Shown: positions 9,274 to 18,384, counted from the first letter of the stretch. The stretch is DNA of 64,000 nucleotides from Kitasatospora sp. NBC_01250 (GCF_036226465.1 NZ_CP108476.1:6138001-6202000); one strand, 5' to 3'. Notes: generated from the sequence alone by a model not told the origin. Numbers and translations: made by a program.

Positions 9274-12200
9274 ATGCCTGAGAACAACGAATCACAGCGA
9301 GACGAAGCAGCACAGAACAGCGGCGAGCCGAGCGGCGACGCCGCGCCGCCGCGCCGCCGGCGCCGCGCCGTGTCGCGCCCGGCCGGCACCCCGCAGGGAG
9401 CGGCCTCCGAGAGTGCCGAGACGGTCATCCCGGTCGAGGCCGTGACCGCGTCCGCCCCCGCCGCCGAGCCCGTGCAGGCCGAGGCGCCGGTGCGGGCGCG
9501 CCGGACCCGTAAGCGCGTCGAGGCGCCGGTGGCCAGCCCGGCCGCCGCCGAGGAGGCTCCGGCCGCTGAGGCGCCGGTGGCCGAGGAGCCGGTGGCGGAG
9601 AAGCCGGTGCGGGCGCGTCGCACCCGTAAGCGGGCCGAGGCGCCGGTGGCCAGCCCCGCTGCCGCCGAGGAGACCCCCGCCGAGGAGGCCCCGGCCGCTG
9701 AGGCGCCGGTCGTCGAGGAGCCGCTGGCGGAGAAGCCGGTGCGGGCGCGCCGGACCCGTAAGCGCGTCGAGGCGCCGGTCGCGACCCCCGCTGCCGCCGA
9801 GGAAGCCCCGGTCGAGGAGGAGCCCGCGGCCGAGGAGGAGCCGGCCGCCGAGGAGCAGCCCGCCGCCCCGGCCCCCGAGGCCGAGCAGCACACCGAGGCC
9901 CCCCGGGCCCGCCGTCGCGCCGTGCGCCCGGCGACCGCGGTCTTCCAGGCTCCGGTCTTCCAGGAGCCCACCGCCTACGTGGCCCCCGCCACTGCGCAGC
10001 AGCCGGCCGCCGCGCAGGCCCCGGCGCCCGCCGAGCCGGTGGCCGCCGCCGCGCCCGCCGCGTCCACCGAAGACGACGAGTACGAGTACAGCGGCGTCGG
10101 CCGCCGCCGCCGCGGGGGCCGCCAGCCGGTCCGGATCGGCACCGGTGCCTCCGGCCGCTCGACCGCGCAGAGCCGCAGGGCCGCGGTCGCTGCGGTCACC
10201 GCCACCCCGCCGCGCCCGGCCGCCGTGGAGACCCCCGCGCAGGCTCCGGCCCCCGCGGCCGCTGACCTCGAGGCCACCGCCGCGCCCGCCCAGGGCCCCG
10301 AGCAGGAGAGCGACTGGGAGGAGGACGGCCGTCCGTCCTCCCGCCGCCGCCGTCGGGGTGGCCGTCGCCGCCGTCGCGGGGAGGCCGAGGAGTTCGAGAC
10401 CGAGGGCCAGGAGAACGAGCAGTCCGCCGCGGCCGCCGTCGCCGAGCCCGCCGCGGCTGCCGGACCTGCCGCAGCTGCCGAGCTCGCCGAGGGCGCTGAG
10501 CAGGACGAGGACGACGAGGACGACCTGGCCGGTGGCCTGGCCTCCTCCCGCCGCCGTCGCCGCCGTCGCCGCCGCAGCGGGGACACCGGGGTCGAGGTCG
10601 CCGAGACCGCCGACGAGGACGGTGTCCGCACGGTCGTGAAGGTGCGCGAGCCGCGCCGTCGCTCCACCGAACCGTCCTTCGACCCGGACGAGGTGCAGTC
10701 CATCAAGGGCTCCACCCGCCTGGAGGCCAAGAAGCAGCGCCGCCGCGAGGGCCGCGAGCTGGGCCGCCGCCGGGTGCCGATCATCACCGAGGCCGAGTTC
10801 CTGGCCCGCCGTGAGTCGGTCGAGCGCGTGATGGTGGTCCGCCAGAACGGCGAGCGCACCCAGATCGGCGTCCTGGAGGACGGCGTCCTGGTCGAGCACT
10901 ACGTCAACAAGGAGCAGGCCACCTCCTACGTCGGCAACGTCTACCTGGGCAAGGTCCAGAACGTGCTGCCGTCGATGGAGGCCGCTTTCGTCGACATCGG
11001 CAAGGGCCGCAACGCGGTGCTCTACGCCGGTGAGGTCAACTTCGGCCAGCTCGGCCACAGCGGTCCGCGCCGGATCGAGTCGGTGCTCAAGTCCGGCCAG
11101 TCCGTGCTGGTGCAGGTCTCCAAGGACCCGATCGGCCACAAGGGCGCCCGCCTGACCAGCCAGATCTCGCTGCCCGGCCGCTACCTGGTCTACGTGCCCG
11201 AGGGCTCGATGACCGGGATCAGCCGCAAGCTGCCGGAGAACGAGCGCGCCCGCCTGAAGCAGATCCTCAAGAAGATCGTGCCGGACGACGCGGGCGTCAT
11301 CGTGCGCACCGCCGCCGAGGGCGCGAGCGAGGAGGAGCTCACCCGCGACGTGCAGCGTCTGCAGCAGCAGTGGGAGGAGATCCAGAAGAAGGCGGCCGGC
11401 GGCAACGCGCCGACCCTGCTCTACGGCGAGCCGGACATGACCGTCCGGGTGGTCCGCGACATCTTCAACGAGGACTTCAGCAAGGTCATCGTCTCCGGCA
11501 ACGACGCGTGGAACACCATCCACGAGTACGTCGGCGGCGTGGCCCCCGACCTGGTGGACCGGCTGCAGAAGTGGACGTCCAACGTCGACGTCTTCGCCAC
11601 CTACCGGATCGACGAGCAGCTGATGAAGGCGCTGGACCGCAAGGTCTGGCTGCCCAGCGGCGGTTCGCTGGTGATCGACCGGACCGAGGCGATGGTCGTG
11701 GTCGACGTCAACACCGGCAAGTTCGTCGGCCAGGGCGGCAACCTCGAGGAGACCGTCACCCGCAACAACATCGAGGCGGCCGAGGAGATCGTCCGCCAGC
11801 TGCGGCTGCGCGACCTCGGCGGCATCATCGTGATCGACTTCATCGACATGGTGCTGGAGTCCAACCGCGACCTGGTGCTGCGCCGCCTGCTGGAGTGCCT
11901 GGGCCGGGACCGGACCAAGCACCAGGTGGCCGAGGTCACCTCGCTGGGCCTGGTGCAGATGACCCGCAAGCGGGTCGGCCAGGGCCTGCTGGAGTCCTTC
12001 TCCGAGTCCTGCGTGCACTGCAACGGGCGCGGCGTGATCGTCCACATGGAGCAGCCGACCGCCCCCGCCGGTGGCGGCGGCCCGGTGGGCACCTCGGGAG
12101 AGAGCACGAGCAAGCGCCGTCGCCGTGGCAAGGGCGGGGCCGGGCCCGAGGAGCCGCAGCCGTTCCTGGTCGAGGACCAGGCGGCCGCCGAGCACGAGCA

Positions 12201-12798
12201 CGAGGAGTTCGAGCTGGTCGCTCCGGAGGCCCCGGCTGCCGAGGCCGCGGTCGTCGAGGCCCCCGAGGCCGAGGCCGCCGAGCCGGTCGCCGAGGCTCCG
12301 GCCGCCGAGCAGCCCAGCCTGGTGGAGATCCCGGCCGCCGCCGCCCCGGCCGCCGGGCGCACCCGCCGCCGGGCGGTGCGCAAGGCGACCGCGTCGGCCG
12401 GTACGCCGGGCGAGGCCGAGATCGTGGTGCTGCAGTCGCGCGCCGAGGCCGTCGTGGAGGCCGCGCTGGCCGCCGCCGCCCCGGTGGTGGCCGAGCAGCT
12501 CACCGAGGCCGCCGAGGAGGCCGTCGAGGCCGAGCAGGCGCCCGTCGAGCAGGCCGCGTCCGACGAGGCCCCGGCCGAGGGTGCCGAGCCGGCCGCCGAG
12601 GAGGAGGCCGCGCCGAAGAAGCGCGCTCCCCGCAAGGCCGCCGCCAAGAAGACCACTACGGCCAAGAAGACCACCGCCGCCAAGAAGACGACGGCGACGG
12701 CGGCCAAGAAGACCACCGCCCGCAAGACCGCGACCAAGCGGACCAGCGCGGCGGCCAAGAAGGCAGCCGCTGCCGAGGGTGATTCGGCGGCGGAGTGA
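9274..12798 (+). CDS. rne: Ribonuclease E/G family endoribonuclease
   Basis: Single-strand-specific endoribonuclease for rRNA processing and mRNA turnover. It is 1174 residues from ATG 9274 (PENNESQRDEAAQ), preceded by GGGAG. Actinomycete architecture is clear: the catalytic core is central, flanked by disordered arms. The N-terminal arm (1-~505) is Ala/Glu/Pro-rich with three copies of a VRARRTRKR-containing unit (starting at residues 73, 112, 156) and several Arg-rich patches. The S1 and catalytic core spans about 516-920, with the two metal-binding aspartates Asp811 (DVNTGKF) and Asp855 (VIDFID) and the zinc-link Cys913-xx-Cys916. The C-terminal ~55 residues are a Lys/Ala/Thr-rich, histone-H1-like tail of AKKTT repeats. 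The arms probably bind RNA and partner proteins such as PNPase. Confidence 0.96.
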   Translation: MPENNESQRDEAAQNSGEPSGDAAPPRRRRRAVSRPAGTPQGAASESAETVIPVEAVTASAPAAEPVQAEAPVRARRTRKRVEAPVASPAAAEEAPAAEAPVAEEPVAEKPVRARRTRKRAEAPVASPAAAEETPAEEAPAAEAPVVEEPLAEKPVRARRTRKRVEAPVATPAAAEEAPVEEEPAAEEEPAAEEQPAAPAPEAEQHTEAPRARRRAVRPATAVFQAPVFQEPTAYVAPATAQQPAAAQAPAPAEPVAAAAPAASTEDDEYEYSGVGRRRRGGRQPVRIGTGASGRSTAQSRRAAVAAVTATPPRPAAVETPAQAPAPAAADLEATAAPAQGPEQESDWEEDGRPSSRRRRRGGRRRRRGEAEEFETEGQENEQSAAAAVAEPAAAAGPAAAAELAEGAEQDEDDEDDLAGGLASSRRRRRRRRRSGDTGVEVAETADEDGVRTVVKVREPRRRSTEPSFDPDEVQSIKGSTRLEAKKQRRREGRELGRRRVPIITEAEFLARRESVERVMVVRQNGERTQIGVLEDGVLVEHYVNKEQATSYVGNVYLGKVQNVLPSMEAAFVDIGKGRNAVLYAGEVNFGQLGHSGPRRIESVLKSGQSVLVQVSKDPIGHKGARLTSQISLPGRYLVYVPEGSMTGISRKLPENERARLKQILKKIVPDDAGVIVRTAAEGASEEELTRDVQRLQQQWEEIQKKAAGGNAPTLLYGEPDMTVRVVRDIFNEDFSKVIVSGNDAWNTIHEYVGGVAPDLVDRLQKWTSNVDVFATYRIDEQLMKALDRKVWLPSGGSLVIDRTEAMVVVDVNTGKFVGQGGNLEETVTRNNIEAAEEIVRQLRLRDLGGIIVIDFIDMVLESNRDLVLRRLLECLGRDRTKHQVAEVTSLGLVQMTRKRVGQGLLESFSESCVHCNGRGVIVHMEQPTAPAGGGGPVGTSGESTSKRRRRGKGGAGPEEPQPFLVEDQAAAEHEHEEFELVAPEAPAAEAAVVEAPEAEAAEPVAEAPAAEQPSLVEIPAAAAPAAGRTRRRAVRKATASAGTPGEAEIVVLQSRAEAVVEAALAAAAPVVAEQLTEAAEEAVEAEQAPVEQAASDEAPAEGAEPAAEEEAAPKKRAPRKAAAKKTTTAKKTTAAKKTTATAAKKTTARKTATKRTSAAAKKAAAAEGDSAAE

Positions 12799-12802
12799 CC
12801 CA

Positions 12803-12834
12803 GGACGCGGGGTGGCCATGGTCACCCCGCGTCC
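12803..12834 (+). terminator. rne terminator hairpin
   Basis: Twelve-pair perfect stem (GGACGCGGGGTG / CACCCCGCGTCC) with an 8-base loop, 5 bp after the rne stop. No U-tract. Confidence 0.75.
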
Positions 12835-12846
12835 CGTACGGCCGGT

Positions 12847-12875
12847 TTGCCCAGCGGGCTCGCGGTCCGTATTCT
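12847..12875 (+). promoter_or_regulatory. Promoter of rplU-rpmA
   Basis: -35 TTGCCC (12847-12852) and -10 TATTCT (12870-12875) are separated by 17 bp. Transcription would begin near 12882 and give an untranslated leader of about 146 nt. That leader can fold through CCTCCC near 12916 with GGGGAGG near 12955, plus an inner CTCG/CGAG arm around CGAATTCG. Ribosomal protein L21 leaders are known in other bacteria; regulation here is inferred. Confidence 0.65.
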
Positions 12876-13027
12876 TGACCTTCGGCGTGTCTACGCCACG
12901 CTCCCGAGCACATCACCTCCCGCCTCGTTCACGAATTCGTTCGCGAGAAGGGTGGGGGAGGCCGCTGTGTCCATACCCAGTGGCTGGCATCGAGAGTTCC
13001 GCACCGAGCAAGGAAAGCAGGTACCGC

Positions 13028-13342
13028 ATGTACGCGATCGTTCGCGCCGGCGGCCGCCAGCACAAGGTCGCCGTGGGCGACGTGCTGGAGATCGACCGTG
13101 TTGACGTCAAGCCGGGTGACTCGGTGGAGCTCTCGACCATCCTGGTCGTCGACGGCGAGGCCGTCACCTCCGACCCGTGGGTGCTGGCCGGTGTGAAGGT
13201 TCACGCCGAGGTCGTCGACCACACCAAGGGCGACAAGATTGTCATCCTTCGGTACAAGAACAAGACCGGCTACCGTCGGCGCCAGGGTCACCGCCAGCGC
13301 CACACCGCCATCCGCATCACCAGCATCGACACCGCGAAGTAA
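13028..13342 (+). CDS. rplU: 50S ribosomal protein L21
   Basis: Large-subunit ribosomal protein that binds 23S rRNA and contacts L20. The 104-residue length is normal. The start MYAIVRAGGRQHKVAVGD and the C-terminal KNKTGYRRRQGHRQ signature are diagnostic. ATG 13028 is preceded by an AGGAAAG motif. It is cotranscribed with rpmA 16 bp downstream, the usual L21-L27 pair, followed by obgE. Confidence 0.98.
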   Translation: MYAIVRAGGRQHKVAVGDVLEIDRVDVKPGDSVELSTILVVDGEAVTSDPWVLAGVKVHAEVVDHTKGDKIVILRYKNKTGYRRRQGHRQRHTAIRITSIDTAK

Positions 13343-13358
13343 GTAAGGGGATAGCGAG

Positions 13359-13616
13359 ATGGCACACAAGAAGGGCGCAAGCTCTACCCGCAACGGTCGT
13401 GACTCGAACGCCCAGCGCCTCGGCGTGAAGCGCTTCGGCGGCCAGGTCGTCAGCGCCGGCGAGATCCTCGTCCGCCAGCGCGGCACCCACTTCCACCCGG
13501 GTGCGGGCGTCGGTCGCGGTGGCGACGACACCCTGTTCGCGCTGACCGCCGGTGCGGTTCAGTTCGGTACCCGTCGCGGCCGCAAGGTCGTCAACATCGT
13601 GGCCGTCGAGGCCTGA
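13359..13616 (+). CDS. rpmA: 50S ribosomal protein L27
   Basis: Large-subunit protein whose N-terminus reaches the peptidyl-transferase centre. It has 85 residues: MAHKKGASSTRNGRDSN, then RFGGQVVSAGEILVRQRGT and HPGAGVGRGGDDTLFAL, the canonical L27 sequence. There is no N-terminal extension of the Staphylococcus type, so no processing is expected. It lies 16 bp after rplU and is closed by two tandem hairpins. Confidence 0.98.
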   Translation: MAHKKGASSTRNGRDSNAQRLGVKRFGGQVVSAGEILVRQRGTHFHPGAGVGRGGDDTLFALTAGAVQFGTRRGRKVVNIVAVEA

Positions 13617-13636
13617 TCCAGCTCTTCCGCTGGATC
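13615..13636 (+). terminator. First of two hairpins after rpmA
   Basis: GATCCAG / CTGGATC, 7 pairs with an 8-base loop; it overlaps the rpmA stop codon by 2 bases. Together with the next hairpin it probably stops rplU-rpmA transcripts. Confidence 0.5.
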
Positions 13637-13638
13637 CT

Positions 13639-13676
13639 GTGCAGGGTGGATCGGGTCTCTCCGGTCCACCCTGCAC
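13639..13676 (+). terminator. rpmA terminator
   Basis: Twelve-pair perfect stem GTGCAGGGTGGA / TCCACCCTGCAC with a 14-base loop, followed by GCTTTTCT, one of the few terminators here with a T-run. Confidence 0.85.
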
Positions 13677-13714
13677 GCTTTTCTCCACCCTGTCGCTAAC
13701 TGGAGGCACACCCC

Positions 13715-15196
13715 ATGACCACCTTCGTGGACCGCGTCGAACTGCACGTCGCCGCGGGTAACGGGGGCCACGGCTGCGCCTCCGTGCACCGGGAGAAGTT
13801 CAAGCCGCTCGGCGGACCGGACGGCGGAAACGGCGGGGAGGGCGGCAGCGTCACCCTCGTGGTCGACGCCAACGTGACCACCCTGCTCGAGTACCACCAC
13901 TCGCCCAAGCGCAAGGCCCAGAACGGCAAGCCGGGCGCGGGCGGCCACCGGACCGGGGCCACCGGCGAGAGCATCGTGCTGCCGGTGCCGGACGGCACCG
14001 TGGTGCTCGACCGGCAGGGCAACGTGCTCGCCGACCTGGTCGGCCACGGCACCAGCTTCATCGCGGCCGCCGGCGGCCGCGGCGGCCTGGGCAACTCGGC
14101 GCTGGCCTCGGCCCGCCGCAAGGCTCCCGGTTTCGCCCTGCTCGGTGAGCCGGGCGAGGTCCGCGACATCGTGATGGAGCTCAAGTCCGTCGCCGACGTC
14201 GCCCTGGTCGGCTACCCGAGCGCGGGCAAGTCCTCGCTGATCTCGGTGCTCTCCGCCGCCAAGCCGAAGATCGCGGACTACCCGTTCACCACGCTGATCC
14301 CCAACCTCGGTGTGGTCACCGCCGGTGACAACGTCTACACCATCGCCGACGTGCCCGGGCTGATCCCCGGCGCCAGCCAGGGCAAGGGCCTGGGCCTGGA
14401 GTTCCTGCGCCACGTCGAGCGCTGCTCGGTGCTGGTGCACGTGCTGGACTGCGCGACCCTGGAGCCCGGCCGCGACCCGCTCACCGACCTGGAGACCATC
14501 GAGGCCGAGCTCGCGCAGTACGGCGGCCTGGAGGACCGGCCGCGGCTGGTGGCGCTGAACAAGGTCGACGTCCCGGACGGCCAGGACATCGCCGACCTGA
14601 CCCGTGCCTCGCTGGAGGAGCGCGGCTACCGCGTCTTCGAGGTCTCCGCCGCCTCCCGCTCCGGGCTGCGCGAGCTGAGCTTCGCGCTGGCCGGGATCGT
14701 CGCCGAGGCGCGGGCCGCCAAGCCGGTCGAGGAGTCGACCCGGATCGTGCTGCGGCCCAAGGCCGTGGACGACGCGGGCTTCACCGTCACCGAGGAGGAC
14801 GGCGCCTTCCGGGTGCGCGGCGTCAAGCCGGAGCGCTGGGTGCGCCAGACCGACTTCAGCAACGACGAGGCCGTCGGCTACCTGGCCGACCGGCTCGCCC
14901 GCCTCGGTGTCGAGGACCAGCTGTGGAAGGTCGGCGCCCACGAGGGTGACACCGTCATCATCGGTCCCGACGAGAACGCGGTCGTCTTCGACTGGGAGCC
15001 GACCATGGCCGCCGGCGCCGAGATGCTCGGCCGCCGCGGCGAGGACCACCGCTTCGAGACCCCGCGCCCGGCGGTCGACCGCCGCCGCGAGAAGGCCAAG
15101 GGCCGGGACGCCGCCGAGGACGAGTTCCTCGCCTTCGAGGCGCTCTCCTCCGGCCGCCCGTCGGCGATCGACGGCGGCGACGACGAGGACGAGTAG
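13715..15196 (+). CDS. obgE: GTPase Obg/CgtA
   Basis: Ribosome-associated GTPase in 50S maturation, stringent response and, in Streptomyces, onset of aerial growth. It has 493 residues. The glycine-rich Obg fold fills about 1-158 (GGKGGxGG-like patches). The G domain begins with the P-loop GYPSAGKS (166-173), then a DVPGLIPGAS switch and NKVD. The C-terminal OCT domain lies at about 345-425 and is followed by an acidic tail ending DDEDE. ATG 13715 follows an ACTGGAGG ribosome-binding site. The place directly after rpmA is the conserved one. Confidence 0.97.
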   Translation: MTTFVDRVELHVAAGNGGHGCASVHREKFKPLGGPDGGNGGEGGSVTLVVDANVTTLLEYHHSPKRKAQNGKPGAGGHRTGATGESIVLPVPDGTVVLDRQGNVLADLVGHGTSFIAAAGGRGGLGNSALASARRKAPGFALLGEPGEVRDIVMELKSVADVALVGYPSAGKSSLISVLSAAKPKIADYPFTTLIPNLGVVTAGDNVYTIADVPGLIPGASQGKGLGLEFLRHVERCSVLVHVLDCATLEPGRDPLTDLETIEAELAQYGGLEDRPRLVALNKVDVPDGQDIADLTRASLEERGYRVFEVSAASRSGLRELSFALAGIVAEARAAKPVEESTRIVLRPKAVDDAGFTVTEEDGAFRVRGVKPERWVRQTDFSNDEAVGYLADRLARLGVEDQLWKVGAHEGDTVIIGPDENAVVFDWEPTMAAGAEMLGRRGEDHRFETPRPAVDRRREKAKGRDAAEDEFLAFEALSSGRPSAIDGGDDEDE

Positions 15197-15230
15197 TCCC
15201 GACGGCTGGTCCACCGGGTGAAACCCGCTT

Positions 15231-15276
15231 CGGTCCGGTCCGGCCTTTCGCGTAGATTGCGCGGAGGACCGGACCG
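15231..15276 (+). promoter_or_regulatory. Inverted repeat enclosing the proB -10 box
   Basis: Perfect 11-bp inverted repeat CGGTCCGGTCC / GGACCGGACCG with a 24-bp spacer that contains TAGATT (15253-15258), a good -10 for proB. Each arm is itself a repeat of CGGTC. It may be an operator, the obgE terminator, or both. Confidence 0.5.
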
Positions 15277-15295
15277 GCGCAGCGAGGATTGACAC

Positions 15296-16450
15296 ATGAC
15301 CGAATCGACACCCCAGCCGGATCCGATGCTGCGTCAGGACGTCCTGTCGGCACGGCGGATCGTCGTCAAGGTCGGCTCCTCCTCGCTCACCACCGCGGCC
15401 GGCGGGCTGGACGCGGACCGGGTGGACGCGCTGGTCGACGCGCTGGCCAAGACGCTCACCGGACCCACGGCGCCCGAGGTGGTGCTGGTCTCCTCCGGAG
15501 CGATCGCGGCGGGCCTGGCGCCGCTGGGACTGGCCAAGCGGCCGGGGGACCTGGCCCGTCAGCAGGCCGCCGCCAGTGTCGGCCAGGGCCTGCTGGTGGC
15601 GCGCTACACCGCCTCCTTCGCCCGCTACGGCCTGCGGGTGGGCCAGGTGCTGCTCACCGCGGAGGACGCCAGCCGCCGCGCGCACTACCGCAACGCCTAC
15701 CGCACCCTGGACCAGTTGCTGGCGATGGGCGCGGTCCCGGTGGTCAACGAGAACGACACGGTGGCCACCGCCGAGATCAAGTTCGGCGACAACGACCGGC
15801 TGGCCGCCCTGGTGGCCCACCTGGTCCGGGCCGACCTGCTGATCCTGCTCTCCGACGTGGACGGCCTCTACGACGGCGACCCCGGCAGGCCCGGCACCCG
15901 GCGGATCGCCGAGGTGCGCGGCCCGCAGGACCTCGCCGGTGTCGAGATCGGCAGCGCCGGCAAGGCCGGGGTCGGCACCGGCGGCATGGTGACCAAGGTC
16001 GAGGCGGCCCGGATCGCCACCGGCGCCGGGATCCCGGTGGTGCTCACCGCTGCCCGGCACGCCGCCGACGCGCTGGCCGGGCGCCCCACCGGCACGCTCT
16101 TCACCCGCACCGGTTCGCGCACCGCCGACCGGCTGCTCTGGCTGGCCCACGCCAGCAGCCCGCGCGGCGCCCTGCACCTGGACGAGGGCGCGGTGCGCGC
16201 GGTGGTGGAGGGCGGCAAGTCGCTGCTCCCGGCGGGCGTCACCAAGGTGGACGGCGAGTTCGCCGCGGGTGATCCGGTCGACCTTCTTGCCGAAAACGGC
16301 CACATCGTCGCCCGTGGCCTGGTCAACTTTGATGCGAGGGAGTTGCCGCGCCTGCTCGGCCGGTCGACCCGGGACCTGGCCCAGGAGCTCGGTGCCGCCT
16401 ACGAGCGCGAGGTCGTCCACCGGGACGATCTGGTGGTGCTGCGCGGTTGA
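15296..16450 (+). CDS. proB: Glutamate 5-kinase
   Basis: Phosphorylates glutamate to gamma-glutamyl phosphate, first step of proline synthesis; usually feedback-inhibited by proline. The 384-residue protein has the amino-acid kinase domain (about 20-260) with VVKVGSSSLT, VSSGAIAAG and NENDTVA motifs, GTGGMVTKV near 224, and a C-terminal PUA domain (about 285-370). ATG 15296 follows GCGAGGA. proA, the next pathway enzyme, lies downstream but separated by one small gene and with its own promoter. Confidence 0.97.
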   Translation: MTESTPQPDPMLRQDVLSARRIVVKVGSSSLTTAAGGLDADRVDALVDALAKTLTGPTAPEVVLVSSGAIAAGLAPLGLAKRPGDLARQQAAASVGQGLLVARYTASFARYGLRVGQVLLTAEDASRRAHYRNAYRTLDQLLAMGAVPVVNENDTVATAEIKFGDNDRLAALVAHLVRADLLILLSDVDGLYDGDPGRPGTRRIAEVRGPQDLAGVEIGSAGKAGVGTGGMVTKVEAARIATGAGIPVVLTAARHAADALAGRPTGTLFTRTGSRTADRLLWLAHASSPRGALHLDEGAVRAVVEGGKSLLPAGVTKVDGEFAAGDPVDLLAENGHIVARGLVNFDARELPRLLGRSTRDLAQELGAAYEREVVHRDDLVVLRG

Positions 16451-16508
16451 CGGCCCGTCCGGTCGCGGCGGGGCCGGGGACAATCCAGCGTCGAACAGGA
16501 GGCCGCCG

Positions 16509-16952
16509 GTGGCACGCAGGGGCGACCGAACGCTACCCGAGCCGACCGGGGAGGGCGGCGCCACCGTCCGCCGGCTCCACCCGGCGACCGGCGGCGCCGA
16601 GCCCGTCGAGCAGGGCCGGCTCTGGCACGTGGTGCTCAGCGTGGCCGGCGAGGTGACGGCGCTGGCCGGCCTGCGGGCGGGCCTGGAGCGGCTCGCGCAC
16701 GACCACTCGTTCTTCCTGACGGCCCGCTACGCCGCCGACCACGCCGAGATCCGCTACTGGGAGCAGGCCCGCGACCTGCACGACGCGGCGGCCATCGCGC
16801 TGCGGCTGTGGGGCGAGCACAAGGCCAGCGCCAAGCTGCCGCCCTGGGAGATCGTCGGCCTGGAGGTGGTCGACCGGGCCACCTACCACCAGCGGGTCGC
16901 CGAGGGCTTCGGCGAGCCCACCGCGCAGCTGGGCGGGGTGCATCCCTACTGA
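16509..16952 (+). CDS. Hypothetical protein between proB and proA
   Basis: Unrecognised 147-residue soluble protein. Start GTG 16509 is set by a perfect AGGAGG (16497-16502) 6 bp upstream; the open frame reaches back into proB. Residues 1-35 look disordered. A compact mixed alpha/beta part follows, with the stretch LWHVVLSVAGEVTALAGLRAGL and several Trp and His residues. No membrane helix, signal peptide or catalytic motif is evident. It lies 58 bp after proB and 80 bp before proA, so it may be cotranscribed with proB; nothing ties it to proline synthesis. Confidence 0.75.
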   Translation: MARRGDRTLPEPTGEGGATVRRLHPATGGAEPVEQGRLWHVVLSVAGEVTALAGLRAGLERLAHDHSFFLTARYAADHAEIRYWEQARDLHDAAAIALRLWGEHKASAKLPPWEIVGLEVVDRATYHQRVAEGFGEPTAQLGGVHPY

Positions 16953-17019
16953 GTGGGTCCGCCGGCAGGGGTCCGTCTCACTGGGTGACGGGGGCACCCT
17001 GGCGGGGCCGTCCAGTCGC

Positions 17020-17025
17020 TACCCT
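17020..17025 (+). promoter_or_regulatory. Leaderless -10 box of proA
   Basis: TACCCT with 7 bp to ATG 17033, the spacing expected when transcription starts at the first base of the start codon. No Shine-Dalgarno is present. Confidence 0.65.
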
Positions 17026-17032
17026 TCAGGGC

Positions 17033-18325
17033 ATGACCATCGACAGCCCTGTCCTCGCCACCGCGCGCCGCGCCCGTACGGCCGCCGCCGCACTCGCCCC
17101 GCTGCCGCGCTCGGCCAAGGACGCCGCGCTGCTGGCGATCGCCGACGCGCTGATCGCCAGGGCCGGTGAGATCACCGCGGCCAACGCCGAGGACGTCGAG
17201 CGGGCCAGGGCGGCCGGCACCGCCGAGTCGGTGATCGACCGGCTCACCCTGACCGAGCAGCGGATCGCCGCGATCGCCGCCGACGTGTGCGACGTGGTCG
17301 GCCTGCCCGACCCGGTCGGCGAGGTGGTGCGCGGCTACACGCTGCCGAACGGCCTGGATGTGCGCCAGGTCCGGGTCCCGCTCGGCGTGGTCGGCATCAT
17401 CTACGAGGCCCGCCCGAACGTCACGGTGGACGCCGCCGCGCTCTGCCTGAAGTCCGGCAACGCGGTGCTGCTGCGCGGCTCGGCCTCCGCCTACCGCTCC
17501 AACACCGCGCTGGTCGCGGTGCTGCGCGAGGCGGTCGCCGCCGCCGGACTGCCGGCCGACGTGATCCAGCTGGTCCCCGGCGAGAGCCGTGAGTCGGTGA
17601 CCGAGCTGATGCGTGCCCGGGGCCTGGTCGACGTGCTGATCCCGCGCGGCGGTGCCTCACTGATCAAGACCGTGGTGGAGGGCTCCACCGTGCCGGTGAT
17701 CGAGACCGGCACCGGCAACTGCCACGTCTACGTGGACGCGGACACCGACCTCGCGATGGCGGTGGGCATCCTGCTCAACTCCAAGGCGCAGCGGGTCAGC
17801 GTCTGCAACTCCGCGGAGACCCTGCTGGTCCACCAGGACGTGGCCGAGGAGTTCCTGCCGCTCGCGCTGGCCGCCCTGGCCGGGGCGGGGGTGACCGTGC
17901 ACGGCGACGAGGCGGTGCTGAAGCTGGCCGCCGACTCGCCCGCGACCGTGCTGCCGGCCACCGACGAGGACTGGGCGGCCGAGTACCTGTCGCTGGACCT
18001 GGCCGCCGCCGTGGTCCCCTCGCTGGACGCCGCCGTCGAGCACATCCGCCGCTGGTCCTCGGGGCACACCGAGGCGATCGTGACCACCTCGCAGAGCGCC
18101 GCGCGCCGCTTCACCCAACTGGTGGACGCGGCCGCCGTCGCGGTCAACGCCTCCACCCGGTTCACCGACGGGGGTGAGTTCGGTTTCGGCGCCGAGATCG
18201 GCATCTCCACCCAGAAGCTGCACGCCCGGGGACCGATGGGCCTGCCGGAGCTGACCTCGACCAAGTACATCGTCACCGGTGACGGTCATGTGCGCGGCGA
18301 GGCCACCCGGACTGTCGGCGGCTGA
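17033..18325 (+). CDS. proA: Gamma-glutamyl phosphate reductase
   Basis: NADPH-dependent reductase that makes glutamate semialdehyde, second step of proline synthesis. The 430-residue length matches the family. Landmarks are the RVPLGVVGIIYEARPNVT cofactor-binding region, NAVLLRGSASA and catalytic Cys230 in TGTGNCHVYVD. The C-terminus carries FGFGAEIGISTQKLHARGPMG, also typical. ATG 17033 is chosen over upstream in-frame starts because a leaderless -10 box sits 7 bp before it. Confidence 0.96.
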   Translation: MTIDSPVLATARRARTAAAALAPLPRSAKDAALLAIADALIARAGEITAANAEDVERARAAGTAESVIDRLTLTEQRIAAIAADVCDVVGLPDPVGEVVRGYTLPNGLDVRQVRVPLGVVGIIYEARPNVTVDAAALCLKSGNAVLLRGSASAYRSNTALVAVLREAVAAAGLPADVIQLVPGESRESVTELMRARGLVDVLIPRGGASLIKTVVEGSTVPVIETGTGNCHVYVDADTDLAMAVGILLNSKAQRVSVCNSAETLLVHQDVAEEFLPLALAALAGAGVTVHGDEAVLKLAADSPATVLPATDEDWAAEYLSLDLAAAVVPSLDAAVEHIRRWSSGHTEAIVTTSQSAARRFTQLVDAAAVAVNASTRFTDGGEFGFGAEIGISTQKLHARGPMGLPELTSTKYIVTGDGHVRGEATRTVGG

Positions 18326-18384
18326 TCGGCCGACTCAGGTCAGCTCAAGTGCCGGGAGCCACAGACAAATCGCGCGCCCGGTAA

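Noticed and set aside
13559..16564. 1001-codon open frame on the minus strand over obgE-proB
   Set aside because: Antisense shadow of high-GC third-position codons; low-complexity Gly/Arg/Val/Leu protein with no family character, while both plus-strand genes are unmistakable.
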